This document shows, piece after piece, positions 52,339-60,778 of a stretch of DNA of 64,000 nucleotides. Numbering within the stretch: the stretch's first letter is position 1; each line of letters begins with the position of its first letter. Under the pieces are notes generated by a model that was not told the origin of the DNA, searched no databases, and was given only the letters and a program-made list of their open reading frames with translations. The position numbers were made by a program, and so were the translations under genes. Origin of the DNA: Geoalkalibacter subterraneus (lineage in GTDB: Bacteria; Desulfobacterota; Desulfuromonadia; Desulfuromonadales; Geoalkalibacteraceae); NCBI RefSeq assembly GCF_000827125.1, contig NZ_CP010311.1, positions 2,108,001-2,172,000 of the forward strand, written 5' to 3'.

Positions 52339-52709
52339 GGGTTCACCTTCAGCAACAGATGGATCAGAAAGCCGACGAGTCCGCCAATGGTGCTGCCGAT
52401 GGTCAGCACCAGGCCGACGATCTTCCACATGGTCTCGGTCCCCATCTTGGAGCCGACCCGGGCGTGCAGCCGGTCGATCTCCTCGGCGTGCCGGTGCAGA
52501 TCGGAATAGATCGAGCGGACCAGTACCTCGACGTTTTCCTTGTCCGATTTCTTCTCGATTTCACGCTCGATCTTCTCGAGTCGGTCCTGGATTTCCCGGC
52601 GGTGGCTTTCGAGAATGCTGCGGAATTCCTCCCGCCAATGATCGAAAGTCCGGGCCAGCAATTCCTCGCTGGCCGAGAGTCCGGAGGGCGTTGTTGTTCT
52701 TTCTCCCAT
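52335..52709 (-). CDS. Membrane-anchored coiled-coil protein, possible holin
   Basis: 124 residues. Residues about 28-85 form a charged coiled coil (EEFRSILESHRREIQDRLEKIEREIEKK); a hydrophobic segment near the C-terminus (IVGLVLTIGSTIGGLVGFLIHLLL) would span the membrane. Such layout fits a holin-like or spanin-like protein and suits the nearby lytic peptidase, but no clear family was recognised. Confidence 0.6.
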   Translation of the reverse strand: MGERTTTPSGLSASEELLARTFDHWREEFRSILESHRREIQDRLEKIEREIEKKSDKENVEVLVRSIYSDLHRHAEEIDRLHARVGSKMGTETMWKIVGLVLTIGSTIGGLVGFLIHLLLKVNP

Positions 52710-52721
52710 GCGATGCTTCCT

Positions 52722-53771
52722 TCAGGTGTTGATCAAGACGGTGTTCGTCGAGCGAATGATGATGTTTCCGGCCACCCCATCCATGAACACGAGACTGCCG
52801 GACTTGTCGGTGGCGCTGATGCTCTCCTGGCCGGGCGCGGCGTTCATGCGCACGACCTGACCGGCCTTGTCGGTGAGCCGGATCTGTTCGGCGGCGGCGG
52901 TGGAATCGACGAGGATTTCCTGGGTGCCGTTGAGTCCCCAGATGTGAACCTTTTCCCGGCCCTTGGTGGTGTCGATGAGGATCTTCTGCCAGCGGGAGCG
53001 GCCCTTGTCGCACGAGAGGATGTGGACCTTCTCCTTGTCCTGCCAGGCTTCGAGGATCACCTGCTGGCGGCAGAGGTCGGTGAGCTGGATGCGGGCGCGG
53101 GAGCCGACAATCTGCGAGGCGATGTCGAGCTGGTCACCTTTCTCGGCGTCCTTCGTGCCTCGCCGCAGGGCGTTGCCGCTCTGCATTTCCGGCTTCACCT
53201 TCCCTTCCATGGTGAGGATCTGACCGGCGCGGTCGATGATCCGTAGCAGTTCGTCGCCGTCGCGGTCATCGGCCAGGATGGTGTGGCCGGTTTCGGTCTT
53301 GAGCAGGACCTTCAGGCGCGGACAGTAATACGGCGGATGGCCGTGGTACTTCTTGTGTTCGAGATCGTCGTGCCGGTTGGCCTGATGCTCGACCTTGTCC
53401 TCACAGTCATGGCAGAAGGCATTCGCGCAGGTGCGCTTGGACTCCTCGGGTTGCTCGCCGGGATTGCTCTTGGCCAGCCAGACCCCGGTCCAGATCGGAT
53501 ACTGGACTACGCCGCCCTCGAACTCGGCCCAGACCGAGGCCCCTTCCTCGGGGACCAGGAACATGCCGGTGTCGTCGTTGCCGCCGTAGGGAAAACAGGG
53601 CGCGGCCCATTCGGACCAGTTCTCCCGCCCGCTGCCGAGCACGGCGGGGATTTCCAGACGGACCCGGCCGAGGCGTTCGGGGTCGTTGTTGTCGCGCACG
53701 AAGGCCCGGTACTTGCCGTACCAGCGGTTGCGGTAGCGCTCCTCGGATTGACGGTCGCGGGTTTCAAGCAT
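52722..53771 (-). CDS. gpV/gp5-like baseplate spike protein
   Basis: 349 residues. An OB-fold N-terminus (YRAFVRDNNDPERLGRVRLEIP, WSEWAAPCFPYGG, MFLVPEEGASVWAEFEGG) is followed by an inserted Cys/His-rich stretch (CANAFCHDCEDKVEHQ, several His, then YYCPRLKVLLKT) that could hold a metal, and then by regularly spaced beta repeats (ILIDTTKGREKVHIWG, ILVDSTAAAEQIRLTDKAG, ISATDKSGSLVFMDG) forming the spike helix. It overlaps the DUF1353 gene by 8 bases. Confidence 0.87.
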   Translation of the reverse strand: MLETRDRQSEERYRNRWYGKYRAFVRDNNDPERLGRVRLEIPAVLGSGRENWSEWAAPCFPYGGNDDTGMFLVPEEGASVWAEFEGGVVQYPIWTGVWLAKSNPGEQPEESKRTCANAFCHDCEDKVEHQANRHDDLEHKKYHGHPPYYCPRLKVLLKTETGHTILADDRDGDELLRIIDRAGQILTMEGKVKPEMQSGNALRRGTKDAEKGDQLDIASQIVGSRARIQLTDLCRQQVILEAWQDKEKVHILSCDKGRSRWQKILIDTTKGREKVHIWGLNGTQEILVDSTAAAEQIRLTDKAGQVVRMNAAPGQESISATDKSGSLVFMDGVAGNIIIRSTNTVLINT

Positions 53772-54183
53772 GCTCCGTCTCCCGCTTTCGACTGGCGTTC
53801 CAGGCCAGCCATCCGCCCAGGCGAACCGCCCAATACATGACCTGGCGTTTCCACAGAGGCACGCCCAGGGCCGCCATCAGTTCGAGAAAGACGCTGTCGG
53901 CAGCAAGCCGCGAGACCTTGCCGGTGTGGTAGAGGTAGTCGTGAACGACGGCCGCCGGGGAATATCGTCCCCAGGGCGGCACCACGCGCCAGAACAGGCG
54001 CGGCACCGAGGCGAAGTCGGTCTCGAACCCGGCGGGCACTTCGATGATGCGGCCAGCGCCGGTGCGGACACGGAACGGCTGGGTCAGCCTCGCGGTCATT
54101 CCATTGGGCAGGATCTCCACCCGAAGCGGTCCGGAGAGACCCAGCGCGGTGCCGGAAAACAGGGTCTTGGTTTCGGCGCTCAT
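53764..54183 (-). CDS. DUF1353 protein of the tail operon
   Basis: 139 residues from the second ATG (54183, ATGA overlap with the peptidase gene). VPAGFETDFASVPRLFWRVVPPWGRYSPAAVVHDYLYHTGK is the DUF1353 signature, widespread in phages. The conserved Asp and His residues hint at an enzyme, but none has been shown. Usually found near lysis or tail genes, as here. Confidence 0.85.
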   Translation of the reverse strand: MSAETKTLFSGTALGLSGPLRVEILPNGMTARLTQPFRVRTGAGRIIEVPAGFETDFASVPRLFWRVVPPWGRYSPAAVVHDYLYHTGKVSRLAADSVFLELMAALGVPLWKRQVMYWAVRLGGWLAWNASRKRETEHA

Positions 54184-54554
54184 GACCGCCACCTCGCCTT
54201 GCCCGACTGGCGCACGTCGAGATGGACCCAGGAGGCATAGACGCCGATGCCGCCCTCGCGGAAGAGAGGGATCTCCTCGGCGATGACCGCCAGTTCCTCG
54301 GGCGAAACGCCTGCGGGACAGCTCACGTCGGCCGCCATGCCCAGCGTGTGGAAACTCTGCTCCGCGCCGCCCACCGCCTGGTTGTGCCGGTTGCAGCGGA
54401 ATCCGCTGGTGATGGACAGCGGTTTGCCTATGCGGTCGCGCAGCGTCCGCAGGGCGTCGACCAGGTCGGGATGGACCGCAGCCGAATGGCCGCAGCAGTT
54501 CTTGCCCTTGCAGGCGAATTCCGAACGGTTGAAATTCTTGCTGAGATCACCCAT
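54180..54554 (-). CDS. M15 family D-Ala-D-Ala carboxypeptidase-like lytic peptidase
   Basis: 124 residues. SITSGFRCNRHNQAVGGAEQSFHTLGMAADVS carries the zinc ligands (His and Asp of SxHxxGxAxD) and WVHLDVR the third ligand of the M15A peptidases. It cuts peptide cross-links in the cell wall. In a contractile phage or tailocin it would aid penetration of the wall or lysis. It overlaps both neighbours. Confidence 0.9.
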   Translation of the reverse strand: MGDLSKNFNRSEFACKGKNCCGHSAAVHPDLVDALRTLRDRIGKPLSITSGFRCNRHNQAVGGAEQSFHTLGMAADVSCPAGVSPEELAVIAEEIPLFREGGIGVYASWVHLDVRQSGKARWRS

Positions 54555-55830
54555 TGCCGCCTCCTTGTGTGACCGCGCCGGAATCCGCGTCGATGGTCAC
54601 CATGGCTGGCGGCTCGTTTTGCGGCGTGGGCGGGGCCTCCTTGTCGTTGGGTTTGCCCTGGGACTCGGCGGACTTGTCGCCCGCGCCCTTGCCGAGGGCG
54701 TTCTTCTTGAGTTTGAGTTCGCAGAGATAGCCAGCGCCGCTGATGCTGTGGCGCACCGAGTGGCAGTAATAGATGCCGGAAAACTTCCGTCCCACGCCCT
54801 TGATCTCGACGTTCTTCTTGGCGCGTAGCTGGGGAATGCCGATGGTGGCCGCATCCGCCTCGACCTGGCGCAGCTCGGCCTCGCGGAATTTGCCTTCGGC
54901 GCTGTCCTGGGCGGGCTCCTGGCGCGGCTCTTCATGAAAGCCTTCGGAACGGTCGAAGCTCGGCACGATCTGCCCCGTCTCCTGTTCCTTGAAGCTGCCT
55001 TCGCCGGTGTTGCCGTCGACCAGATAAGTCTGCTTGCCCAAGGCCGTCCGCTCGGGGGTGGTGGCGTTGTTGGCCTTGTGCTCGACCACGTCCTTCTTGC
55101 GCGGGTCGACGCCGACCGTCTTGGTCTCGACACCCGCGCCCTTGGCTCCCTGGGATTGGGTGCTGGGGCGGAACGAGCGCAGCAGGCCCTTGGTGTCGGT
55201 AAAATATTCGAGGGTCAGAAGCGGCGTCTGGTCGAGCTCGCGGGGATGGAAATGGAGTTCGTCGTCCTGGATGTAGAAGACATAGCCGCTCACGCCCTCG
55301 CCATCGCGGTCACGGGCCTTTTCCGCCAGCTCCTTGAGGAACTGGGCGTCCGAGATGTTGCTTTGGGTGACGCGGAGATGGGTTCCCTTGGTGGCCGTGA
55401 CCACCGGGGTGAGGCCGTTGGCAGCGGCGATCTGTTCGGCGATTTCCGAATAGAGGATGCCGGGAGCGGGTTTCTGCCAGACTTTCTGGTTCTCCTTGCC
55501 CGCGAGTTTGAAGCCCTTGTCGTAGGCCTTGATGCGTATGGTTGGATCGCCGTTTTCCGGGAAGTCGTAATCGATGTCCTTGATAACCGCCTTCTTGCGC
55601 GGAGAGAGGTTCCCCACGTAGCCGAAGCGGGCCACGATCTCGTTGCCTTCCTGGAACAGCGGATCGTCGACGAACTGCAGGTTGCGGTCGGTCACCGACA
55701 GCTCGAGAACATCCAGCTCCTCCTCGTTGTCGGTGAAGACGAACGAAGTGATCTCCTGGGTGATGTCCTTCGAGAGGTCTTGCCCCTCGATCTGAATCAG
55801 AAATGTCGGCTTGAAGGTATCCAGATCCAT
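54547..55830 (-). CDS. Phage late control gene D-like (gpD/gp27) hub protein
   Basis: 427 residues. Features of the tail hub: the N-terminal part TFLIQIEGQDLSKDITQEITSFVFTDNEEELDVLELSVTD, then RVTQSNISDAQFLKELAEKA and FYIQDDELHFHPREL, as in VgrG/gp27-like hub proteins. A C-terminal segment (RKFSGIYYCHSVRHSISGAGYLCELKLKK) is the usual end; the tail is rich in Glu, Pro and Gln. The protein caps the tail tube and holds the spike. The preceding gap carries the second 32-base repeat. Confidence 0.87.
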   Translation of the reverse strand: MDLDTFKPTFLIQIEGQDLSKDITQEITSFVFTDNEEELDVLELSVTDRNLQFVDDPLFQEGNEIVARFGYVGNLSPRKKAVIKDIDYDFPENGDPTIRIKAYDKGFKLAGKENQKVWQKPAPGILYSEIAEQIAAANGLTPVVTATKGTHLRVTQSNISDAQFLKELAEKARDRDGEGVSGYVFYIQDDELHFHPRELDQTPLLTLEYFTDTKGLLRSFRPSTQSQGAKGAGVETKTVGVDPRKKDVVEHKANNATTPERTALGKQTYLVDGNTGEGSFKEQETGQIVPSFDRSEGFHEEPRQEPAQDSAEGKFREAELRQVEADAATIGIPQLRAKKNVEIKGVGRKFSGIYYCHSVRHSISGAGYLCELKLKKNALGKGAGDKSAESQGKPNDKEAPPTPQNEPPAMVTIDADSGAVTQGGGNG

Positions 55831-55860
55831 GCGTTTCTCCGGCGGTTCGCAGTTCCCTGC

Positions 55861-55892
55861 TTACTTACCGGAAGGCATGGCGAGGTGTCGGA
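55861..55892. repeat. Intergenic repeat of the tail operon, copy 2
   Basis: TTACTTACCGGAAG, 10 variable bases, then GTGTCGGA, with the same spacing as 48887-48918. It lies 4 bases past the stop of the LysM gene and 31 bases before the gpD start. Confidence 0.7.
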
Positions 55893-55896
55893 CGCT

Positions 55897-56187
55897 TCAG
55901 TCGAGCAGGCGCATCTGGACGTGTTCGCGGGAGGGAATGCGCAGCGCCAGACCCGGCTCGAGCGCCAACGGGAAAAAGATGTCGTTGTAGTCGCAGATGA
56001 TCCACCAGAGCCGGGCATCACCCAGATAGCGGTGCGCGAGCAGATCCAAACGGTCGCCCTCGACGACGGTGTGCAGGCGGTCGTCATATCTCGGAGTAGT
56101 GTCGATGCGCTGGCGCATGCCGAGGGAAGTGCCGTCGCTGTCCCGGTAGAGAACGCAGCGGGCGTAGCGGGAATCACGGCCGATCAT
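55897..56187 (-). CDS. LysM-domain tail protein (gpX-like)
   Basis: 96 residues, start overlapping the CIS tube gene by ATGA. TVVEGDRLDLLAHRYLGDARLWWIICDYNDI is a LysM-like peptidoglycan-binding module typical of tail tube-associated proteins of contractile systems. It probably fixes the tube to the baseplate or the hub. Confidence 0.85.
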   Translation of the reverse strand: MIGRDSRYARCVLYRDSDGTSLGMRQRIDTTPRYDDRLHTVVEGDRLDLLAHRYLGDARLWWIICDYNDIFFPLALEPGLALRIPSREHVQMRLLD

Positions 56188-56654
56188 GAGCGCACCTCCG
56201 ACCAGTTGATGGACCGATCCACATATTCCTCGAGGACGATGTCCACCTCGGCCCGTTGCGGCAGCAGGTTGTCCCGGTCGAACAGGCCGAAGAAACGCGC
56301 CTTCACCTGCCGGACGATGCAGGTCACGCCCGGGTAGAGATCTCCGAAAATCAGCAGCACACGGTGCGGCGCGTTCTTGAGCATGGTTCCGGCGTGTTCC
56401 GGATATTGCAGCGAGCGGAGCCAGTCGACCTTCTGTTTCACCGGCCCCTTGAACAGCTCGACCTTGAAGGCGATCCGGCGCGGTTCCCCGGCGACGTATT
56501 GGTAGCGCGGGTGGCTCATGCCGGGGATCTTGATCGTCGCGTAGTCGGTCGACTTCTCGTCGCTGATGGAGTTGGGGTTGTACTGGAATTCGAGCCGCTC
56601 CCCCGTGTCGGCGTCCACCAGATATCCCTTGATGGGCTGTTGATCCCAGGCCAT
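56184..56654 (-). CDS. CIS tube protein (LysM-associated, Afp7-like)
   Basis: 156 residues. GYLVDADTGERLEFQYNPNSISDEKSTDYATIKIPG is the signature of the contractile injection system tube protein N-terminal domain, found in extracellular injection systems and in some phages. It lies next to the LysM gene, the usual pairing. Its presence beside a full tape measure suggests a tail related to eCIS machines. Confidence 0.82.
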   Translation of the reverse strand: MAWDQQPIKGYLVDADTGERLEFQYNPNSISDEKSTDYATIKIPGMSHPRYQYVAGEPRRIAFKVELFKGPVKQKVDWLRSLQYPEHAGTMLKNAPHRVLLIFGDLYPGVTCIVRQVKARFFGLFDRDNLLPQRAEVDIVLEEYVDRSINWSEVRS

Positions 56655-56657
56655 TGC

Positions 56658-56969
56658 TTACACCTCGGCGATCTCGATGATCGGCTTGCCCAGTTGTCCG
56701 GCCCGGTCGAGTTCCAGCCGCATGCCGCTGGAAATGCCGTTGCCGGTGAACGCCCACACCTCGTCGCAACATTCCATGTAGGCCAGGCCGCAGGCGATGC
56801 CAGTCTCCCGCTGCTCGGGAACGCTGTCATCGGTAAAGGTCGGATACAACAGGTGCGGCGCGAACGGCGCGTGACCGCGTCTCATGACCCGACGGCAAAG
56901 CGCCTCGGCGACCCTGACGTTTCGGGTTATGTCGCCCGCGAACGGGCTGCAGACAAAGATGCGTTTCAT
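56658..56969 (-). CDS. Nucleoside 2-deoxyribosyltransferase-like small protein
   Basis: 103 residues from the second ATG (56969, GAGAGG before it). MKRIFVCSPFAGDITRNVRVAEALCRRVMRRGHAPFAPHLL and ETGIACGLAYMECCDEVWAF are of the DUF4406/DUF7768 type, a fold related to nucleoside 2-deoxyribosyltransferases. Such proteins handle nucleotides or sugars. Its place between tube and tape measure is unexpected for a structural operon, which suggests an auxiliary enzyme. Confidence 0.7.
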   Translation of the reverse strand: MKRIFVCSPFAGDITRNVRVAEALCRRVMRRGHAPFAPHLLYPTFTDDSVPEQRETGIACGLAYMECCDEVWAFTGNGISSGMRLELDRAGQLGKPIIEIAEV

Positions 56970-56977
56970 CGGTCCTC

Positions 56978-59900
56978 TCACAGGGTTTCGTAGTTTCTGA
57001 TCTTCCGCTCCCGCAGGTCCTTGTAGACGGCCTCGGCCACCTTCCGGCCATCGATGTTGGTGGTCACGCTCAGTTCCACCGGTCGGTCGGCCAAGCCATT
57101 GAGGCGCGAGAGCAGCGATTCCAGCAGTTCGCGCAGCCCCGGACCGGCTTCCTCTCCGCGCATGGGTGTCGCGGGAGCGGTGCGAGCCGGAGCGATCAAC
57201 CGCTCGGAAGGCACCGTCTCGGCGAGTCCCGATTGCAGGGGCTTCGCTATCGGAGTCGGCGCGGTTGTCTTGGGCCGCTCGATCCCGGCCGGAGCCAGAG
57301 AAGCACTTCCGATTTCCGGTGCCGGTTCCACCGCATACGGCTGGATGTAGCTCTTACTTACCGGCTCGACGGCCGCCGCGACGGTCTGCACGGTGCCGTT
57401 CATCGGTTGTGGGGGTGGCGCGGCCTTGGCCATGACTGGCTGGAGCATCAGCATGGCGCTCAGGGCCTTGGGCACCAGGCGTTCGTCCAGACGCGGAACG
57501 AGACTGAGCACGCTTTCGATGATGCGTTGCCCAATCGATTCGGCGGGCTGCGCGGTCTTGAGCGGTTGTTTCTGCTCGGCCACCTGCGGGACCGGGGTCT
57601 GGACTCCCAGCATGGCGCGAGCGGAGGAGAGCAAACCGTTGGCGATCCCAGTACTTCTATCCTTGATCGCCTGAATGCCCGCGCTCGCGCCGCTGGAAAG
57701 CCTTTGCCAGAGGGTTTGCCCCTCGGCACCGGCGTTGGTAAAGATTCGACCGACAGCGCCGGGCACGGCCGACAGCGTGGCAACGATCCGGTCGCGGAGA
57801 TTGACGGCTCCCGTGGCCAGCGCGTCCCAGGTATTGGCTTGGGGCGGTTTGATCGCCAGCTCGGGCGTGTCGCCAAACAGGGATTGTTTGAGACCTCCGA
57901 AAATGGTACCAGCCTTGGCCGCGACGGTTTGAGCCCCGGAGGTCAACCCATCCCAGAGTTTTCCGGCCATGCGGAAGGGAGCTGAGGCGGCGTCCATGAG
58001 GTTGCCGCCCGCCGTTTTGATCTGCTGCCACGCTCCCGCAGCGGCCGAGAGAATTCCGCGAGCGGCGAAGCCGAACACTTTCGCGGGCAGCGTCTGGGTA
58101 AGGCTCATGCCGTCGGCGAGGGTCTTGAGCAGCGCGGAACCGGAGGCGGTCAGGCTGGCGAGTGGTCCCTCGCGGGCATCGGAGAACGGCAGCAGATTGC
58201 GCAGCTTGCCCAGGGCGTTCTTGAGCATGGTGACGGGATAGGTCACCGCCGACCAGATCCCTTCGCCCAGGGTGATCAGCAGCTTTTTGCCCGCCTCGAA
58301 GAAGGTGGTGTCCCCGGCGAAGAAAGAGCGCACGGTGGCAAACAGCTCCCGCAGTGTGCTGATGATCGGCAGATTCAGAATCGCCTGGCCGATCTGTCCG
58401 GCGGCGTCGGCCACCAGGCGTCCGATGGAGGTAAAGATGCCGGAAATGAAATCCCAGACACCGACCATCACATCCCGCGCCCAGCGGAACGGGGTGGCAA
58501 GAAAATCGTAGACCGCACCGCCGATGGCCTTGAGCCCGTCCAGCAGGGAGATGTCACCGGTCAGCACCTGCCAGACCGCATAGACGATCTTCCCGGCGGC
58601 CATGAAGGCCTCGCCGATCATGCGCACGGGCAACAGGAACTTGTAGATGAACTTGGTCGCTCCGATCAGGGACCCGACGATGGCCTTGCCGACCCAGACC
58701 ACGCTGCGCACCACCACCGCCAGGGCTCGGACGATGAGCGACAGGTTCCAGGCCACGATCTTCAGCGCGAATGCCAGCCCCTGCAGAAGCACACCGGCGA
58801 CGGTGCCGATAACCGTGCCGAAGGTGCGCCAGGACGACCCATCGGTGGCGCTGGCGGCCACGCCGAAGATTTCCACCACTGAAAAGACCGCGCTGGCCAG
58901 CGCCGCGTAGGCACTCATCAGGGTGCGGACGGTCGGTTCGAGGATGGCGCGGATGCGGCCAAAGGCATGGGAGAACGCGCCCCACAATCCGGCCAGGGCC
59001 TCACGAACGCGGTAATAGGCTTTGAAGACGGTGACCACGAAGCCCAGCAGTCCGGCGGATTCGAGCTTCTGGGCCAGTTCGGCCGACATCTGCCCGACGC
59101 CGCCGCTGAGCGAACCCACCAGCTCTCTGATCCCCTGGAAGACCAGCGAGACCTTGTTCCAGGCCCCGGTGATGATCTCCTGAATGCCGCCGAAGTTGGT
59201 TTCCCAGGCGCGTTTGAGCAGATACACCGAGAGGATCACGCCCGCGATGATCGCGGTGACGGGCAGAAAATAGGTCGCGACCGCCGAACCCACCCCGGCC
59301 AGCGCGGCGCTGATGGCCACGAACCCGGCCTTGATGGCGGGAAGCATGAGTCCCACCATGCCCACGGCGGCGGTGACGGCTCCGGCCACGACCAGAATGG
59401 TGCCGAGGGCCATGGACAGCCCCAGTACCACTCGGGTCACGCCCGGCATCGATTTGGCCATGCGTTGCAGGAATAGAATGAAGCGGGAGACGCCGTTGAT
59501 CACCGGCGTGACCACCGGCAGCAGAGTGCGGCCCAGGATTTCGCTGAGGTTGGCCATCTGCTGGCGCAGAAGCAGGAACCGGGCTCCGATGTCCTGGTTC
59601 ATGGCGTCGGCCATCTGTTCGGTGACCGCCGTGCCTGTCTTCATGGCCCGGCCTACCGACTGGATATTGCCTTCGAGGCTCTCCATGCCCGCCGACATCT
59701 GCAGCAGGAACTTGACCGCCTCGTCGGAGCCGAAGGCCTTCTTCAGCTTCACCTGGGCGGCGGCGTTGGAGAGGTCGGGGAACTGGCGCTTGATCTCTTG
59801 CAGGATAGGAACCACGCCCTTGAGGCGGCCGCTGGTGTCGGTGAAGGACAGCCCCAGCTCGTCCCCGGCCTCGGCCGCCTTCATGATGAACGCCTTGTAC

Positions 59901-60613
59901 AGCGTGCCCGCCTCGGAGCCGGGCATGGTGGTCTGGAGCTGGCCGAGCACGGCGAGCTGTTCGTTCAGGGGAATGTTGCTCGCCGCCGCCACCGCGCCGA
60001 TGTTCTTGATGGCGTCGGCCATCTGGGTGCCATTGGTCTTGAACGAGGCCACGGTCTGCGCCATGGCTCCGGAAAAGGCGGTCGCCCATTCCATGTCGTT
60101 CATGTCGGCCATGATGGGCTTGAAGATCCCGTAGGCCGTGGTGAAGGTGCCGACCATTTCCTGGGTGGTGGCCTTGGTCGCCTTGGCCGTCATGGCTGCC
60201 ATGGAGGTGAAGACGCCCACCGCCTCGTCGCTTAGGTTGGACAGGGCCGATTTCACATCGTAGGTGGCGGTGATGAAGGCGGCCTTGTCGGCACCGGACC
60301 ATTGGTTGGTGAAGGATTCTGCGGCGTCCTCGATGGCCCGGAGGTCCTGCACGCCAAGGGACGCCAGCTCGCCCAAGGCCTTCTGGGTCGCGGCGGTGGA
60401 GGCGACCAGTGCGGCGGGCACGGCCATCAGGGCCAATCCAGCCCCCAGCATCATGGTGCCTTGCTGGATGCGATCCAGATTGCAGGTCATCCGCTCGCTG
60501 GCATCGGCCACGGTGGAGTCCAGATCCATCATGGAACCACGGACGCGCTGCGCGTTCTGCGAAAACGCATCCTTCATCGATACCACTATGCCCAGTCCGA
60601 GATCGCCGTTCAT
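56978..60613 (-). CDS. Phage tail tape measure protein
   Basis: 1211 residues. The N-terminal domain (AFITATYDVKSALSNLSDEAVGVFTSMAAMTAKATKATTQEM, IPLNEQLAVLGQLQTTMPGSEAGTLYKAFI) is the TP901-type tape measure core. A long hydrophobic and helical middle with many predicted membrane segments (about residues 400-800) follows, and a Pro/Ala-rich C-terminus. Its length sets the tail length, about 0.18 micrometre by the usual 0.15 nm per residue. It lies directly downstream of the chaperone genes. Confidence 0.95.
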   Translation of the reverse strand: MNGDLGLGIVVSMKDAFSQNAQRVRGSMMDLDSTVADASERMTCNLDRIQQGTMMLGAGLALMAVPAALVASTAATQKALGELASLGVQDLRAIEDAAESFTNQWSGADKAAFITATYDVKSALSNLSDEAVGVFTSMAAMTAKATKATTQEMVGTFTTAYGIFKPIMADMNDMEWATAFSGAMAQTVASFKTNGTQMADAIKNIGAVAAASNIPLNEQLAVLGQLQTTMPGSEAGTLYKAFIMKAAEAGDELGLSFTDTSGRLKGVVPILQEIKRQFPDLSNAAAQVKLKKAFGSDEAVKFLLQMSAGMESLEGNIQSVGRAMKTGTAVTEQMADAMNQDIGARFLLLRQQMANLSEILGRTLLPVVTPVINGVSRFILFLQRMAKSMPGVTRVVLGLSMALGTILVVAGAVTAAVGMVGLMLPAIKAGFVAISAALAGVGSAVATYFLPVTAIIAGVILSVYLLKRAWETNFGGIQEIITGAWNKVSLVFQGIRELVGSLSGGVGQMSAELAQKLESAGLLGFVVTVFKAYYRVREALAGLWGAFSHAFGRIRAILEPTVRTLMSAYAALASAVFSVVEIFGVAASATDGSSWRTFGTVIGTVAGVLLQGLAFALKIVAWNLSLIVRALAVVVRSVVWVGKAIVGSLIGATKFIYKFLLPVRMIGEAFMAAGKIVYAVWQVLTGDISLLDGLKAIGGAVYDFLATPFRWARDVMVGVWDFISGIFTSIGRLVADAAGQIGQAILNLPIISTLRELFATVRSFFAGDTTFFEAGKKLLITLGEGIWSAVTYPVTMLKNALGKLRNLLPFSDAREGPLASLTASGSALLKTLADGMSLTQTLPAKVFGFAARGILSAAAGAWQQIKTAGGNLMDAASAPFRMAGKLWDGLTSGAQTVAAKAGTIFGGLKQSLFGDTPELAIKPPQANTWDALATGAVNLRDRIVATLSAVPGAVGRIFTNAGAEGQTLWQRLSSGASAGIQAIKDRSTGIANGLLSSARAMLGVQTPVPQVAEQKQPLKTAQPAESIGQRIIESVLSLVPRLDERLVPKALSAMLMLQPVMAKAAPPPQPMNGTVQTVAAAVEPVSKSYIQPYAVEPAPEIGSASLAPAGIERPKTTAPTPIAKPLQSGLAETVPSERLIAPARTAPATPMRGEEAGPGLRELLESLLSRLNGLADRPVELSVTTNIDGRKVAEAVYKDLRERKIRNYETL

Positions 60614-60778
60614 CTATCGCCGTTCCGTTTGCTCACGTTCAAAATCAAGTTGCCGCTCGAGGGCCTCGACGAACTGACGCCGGACCCTGAGCGGTAGCGA
60701 GCGGGTTTCCAACCAGCCCCAGTGCAGTCCGCCGTAAGCGAGAAAGAATGCGTCGCTTACAAGCGAACTCCGGGGAAC
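60614..60778 (-). CDS. Frameshift extension of the tail assembly chaperone (gpGT-like T part)
   Basis: This 54-residue frame (FFLAYGGLHWGWLETRSLPL, then RRQFVEALERQLDFE) has no proper start of its own: the only in-frame ATG is at 60835 inside the upstream gene. A -1 slip on T_TTT_TTG at 60784-60778 joins it to the 219 preceding residues as a 273-residue product. The arrangement is that of the lambda G/GT pair, between tube and tape measure. It ends one base before the tape measure start. Confidence 0.8.
   Translation of the reverse strand, partial: VPRSSLVSDAFFLAYGGLHWGWLETRSLPLRVRRQFVEALERQLDFEREQTERR

Noticed and set aside
57351-57366. Third copy of the TTACTTACCGG motif
   Set aside because: It lies in the coding part of the tape measure gene and lacks the GTGTCGGA half; probably chance.
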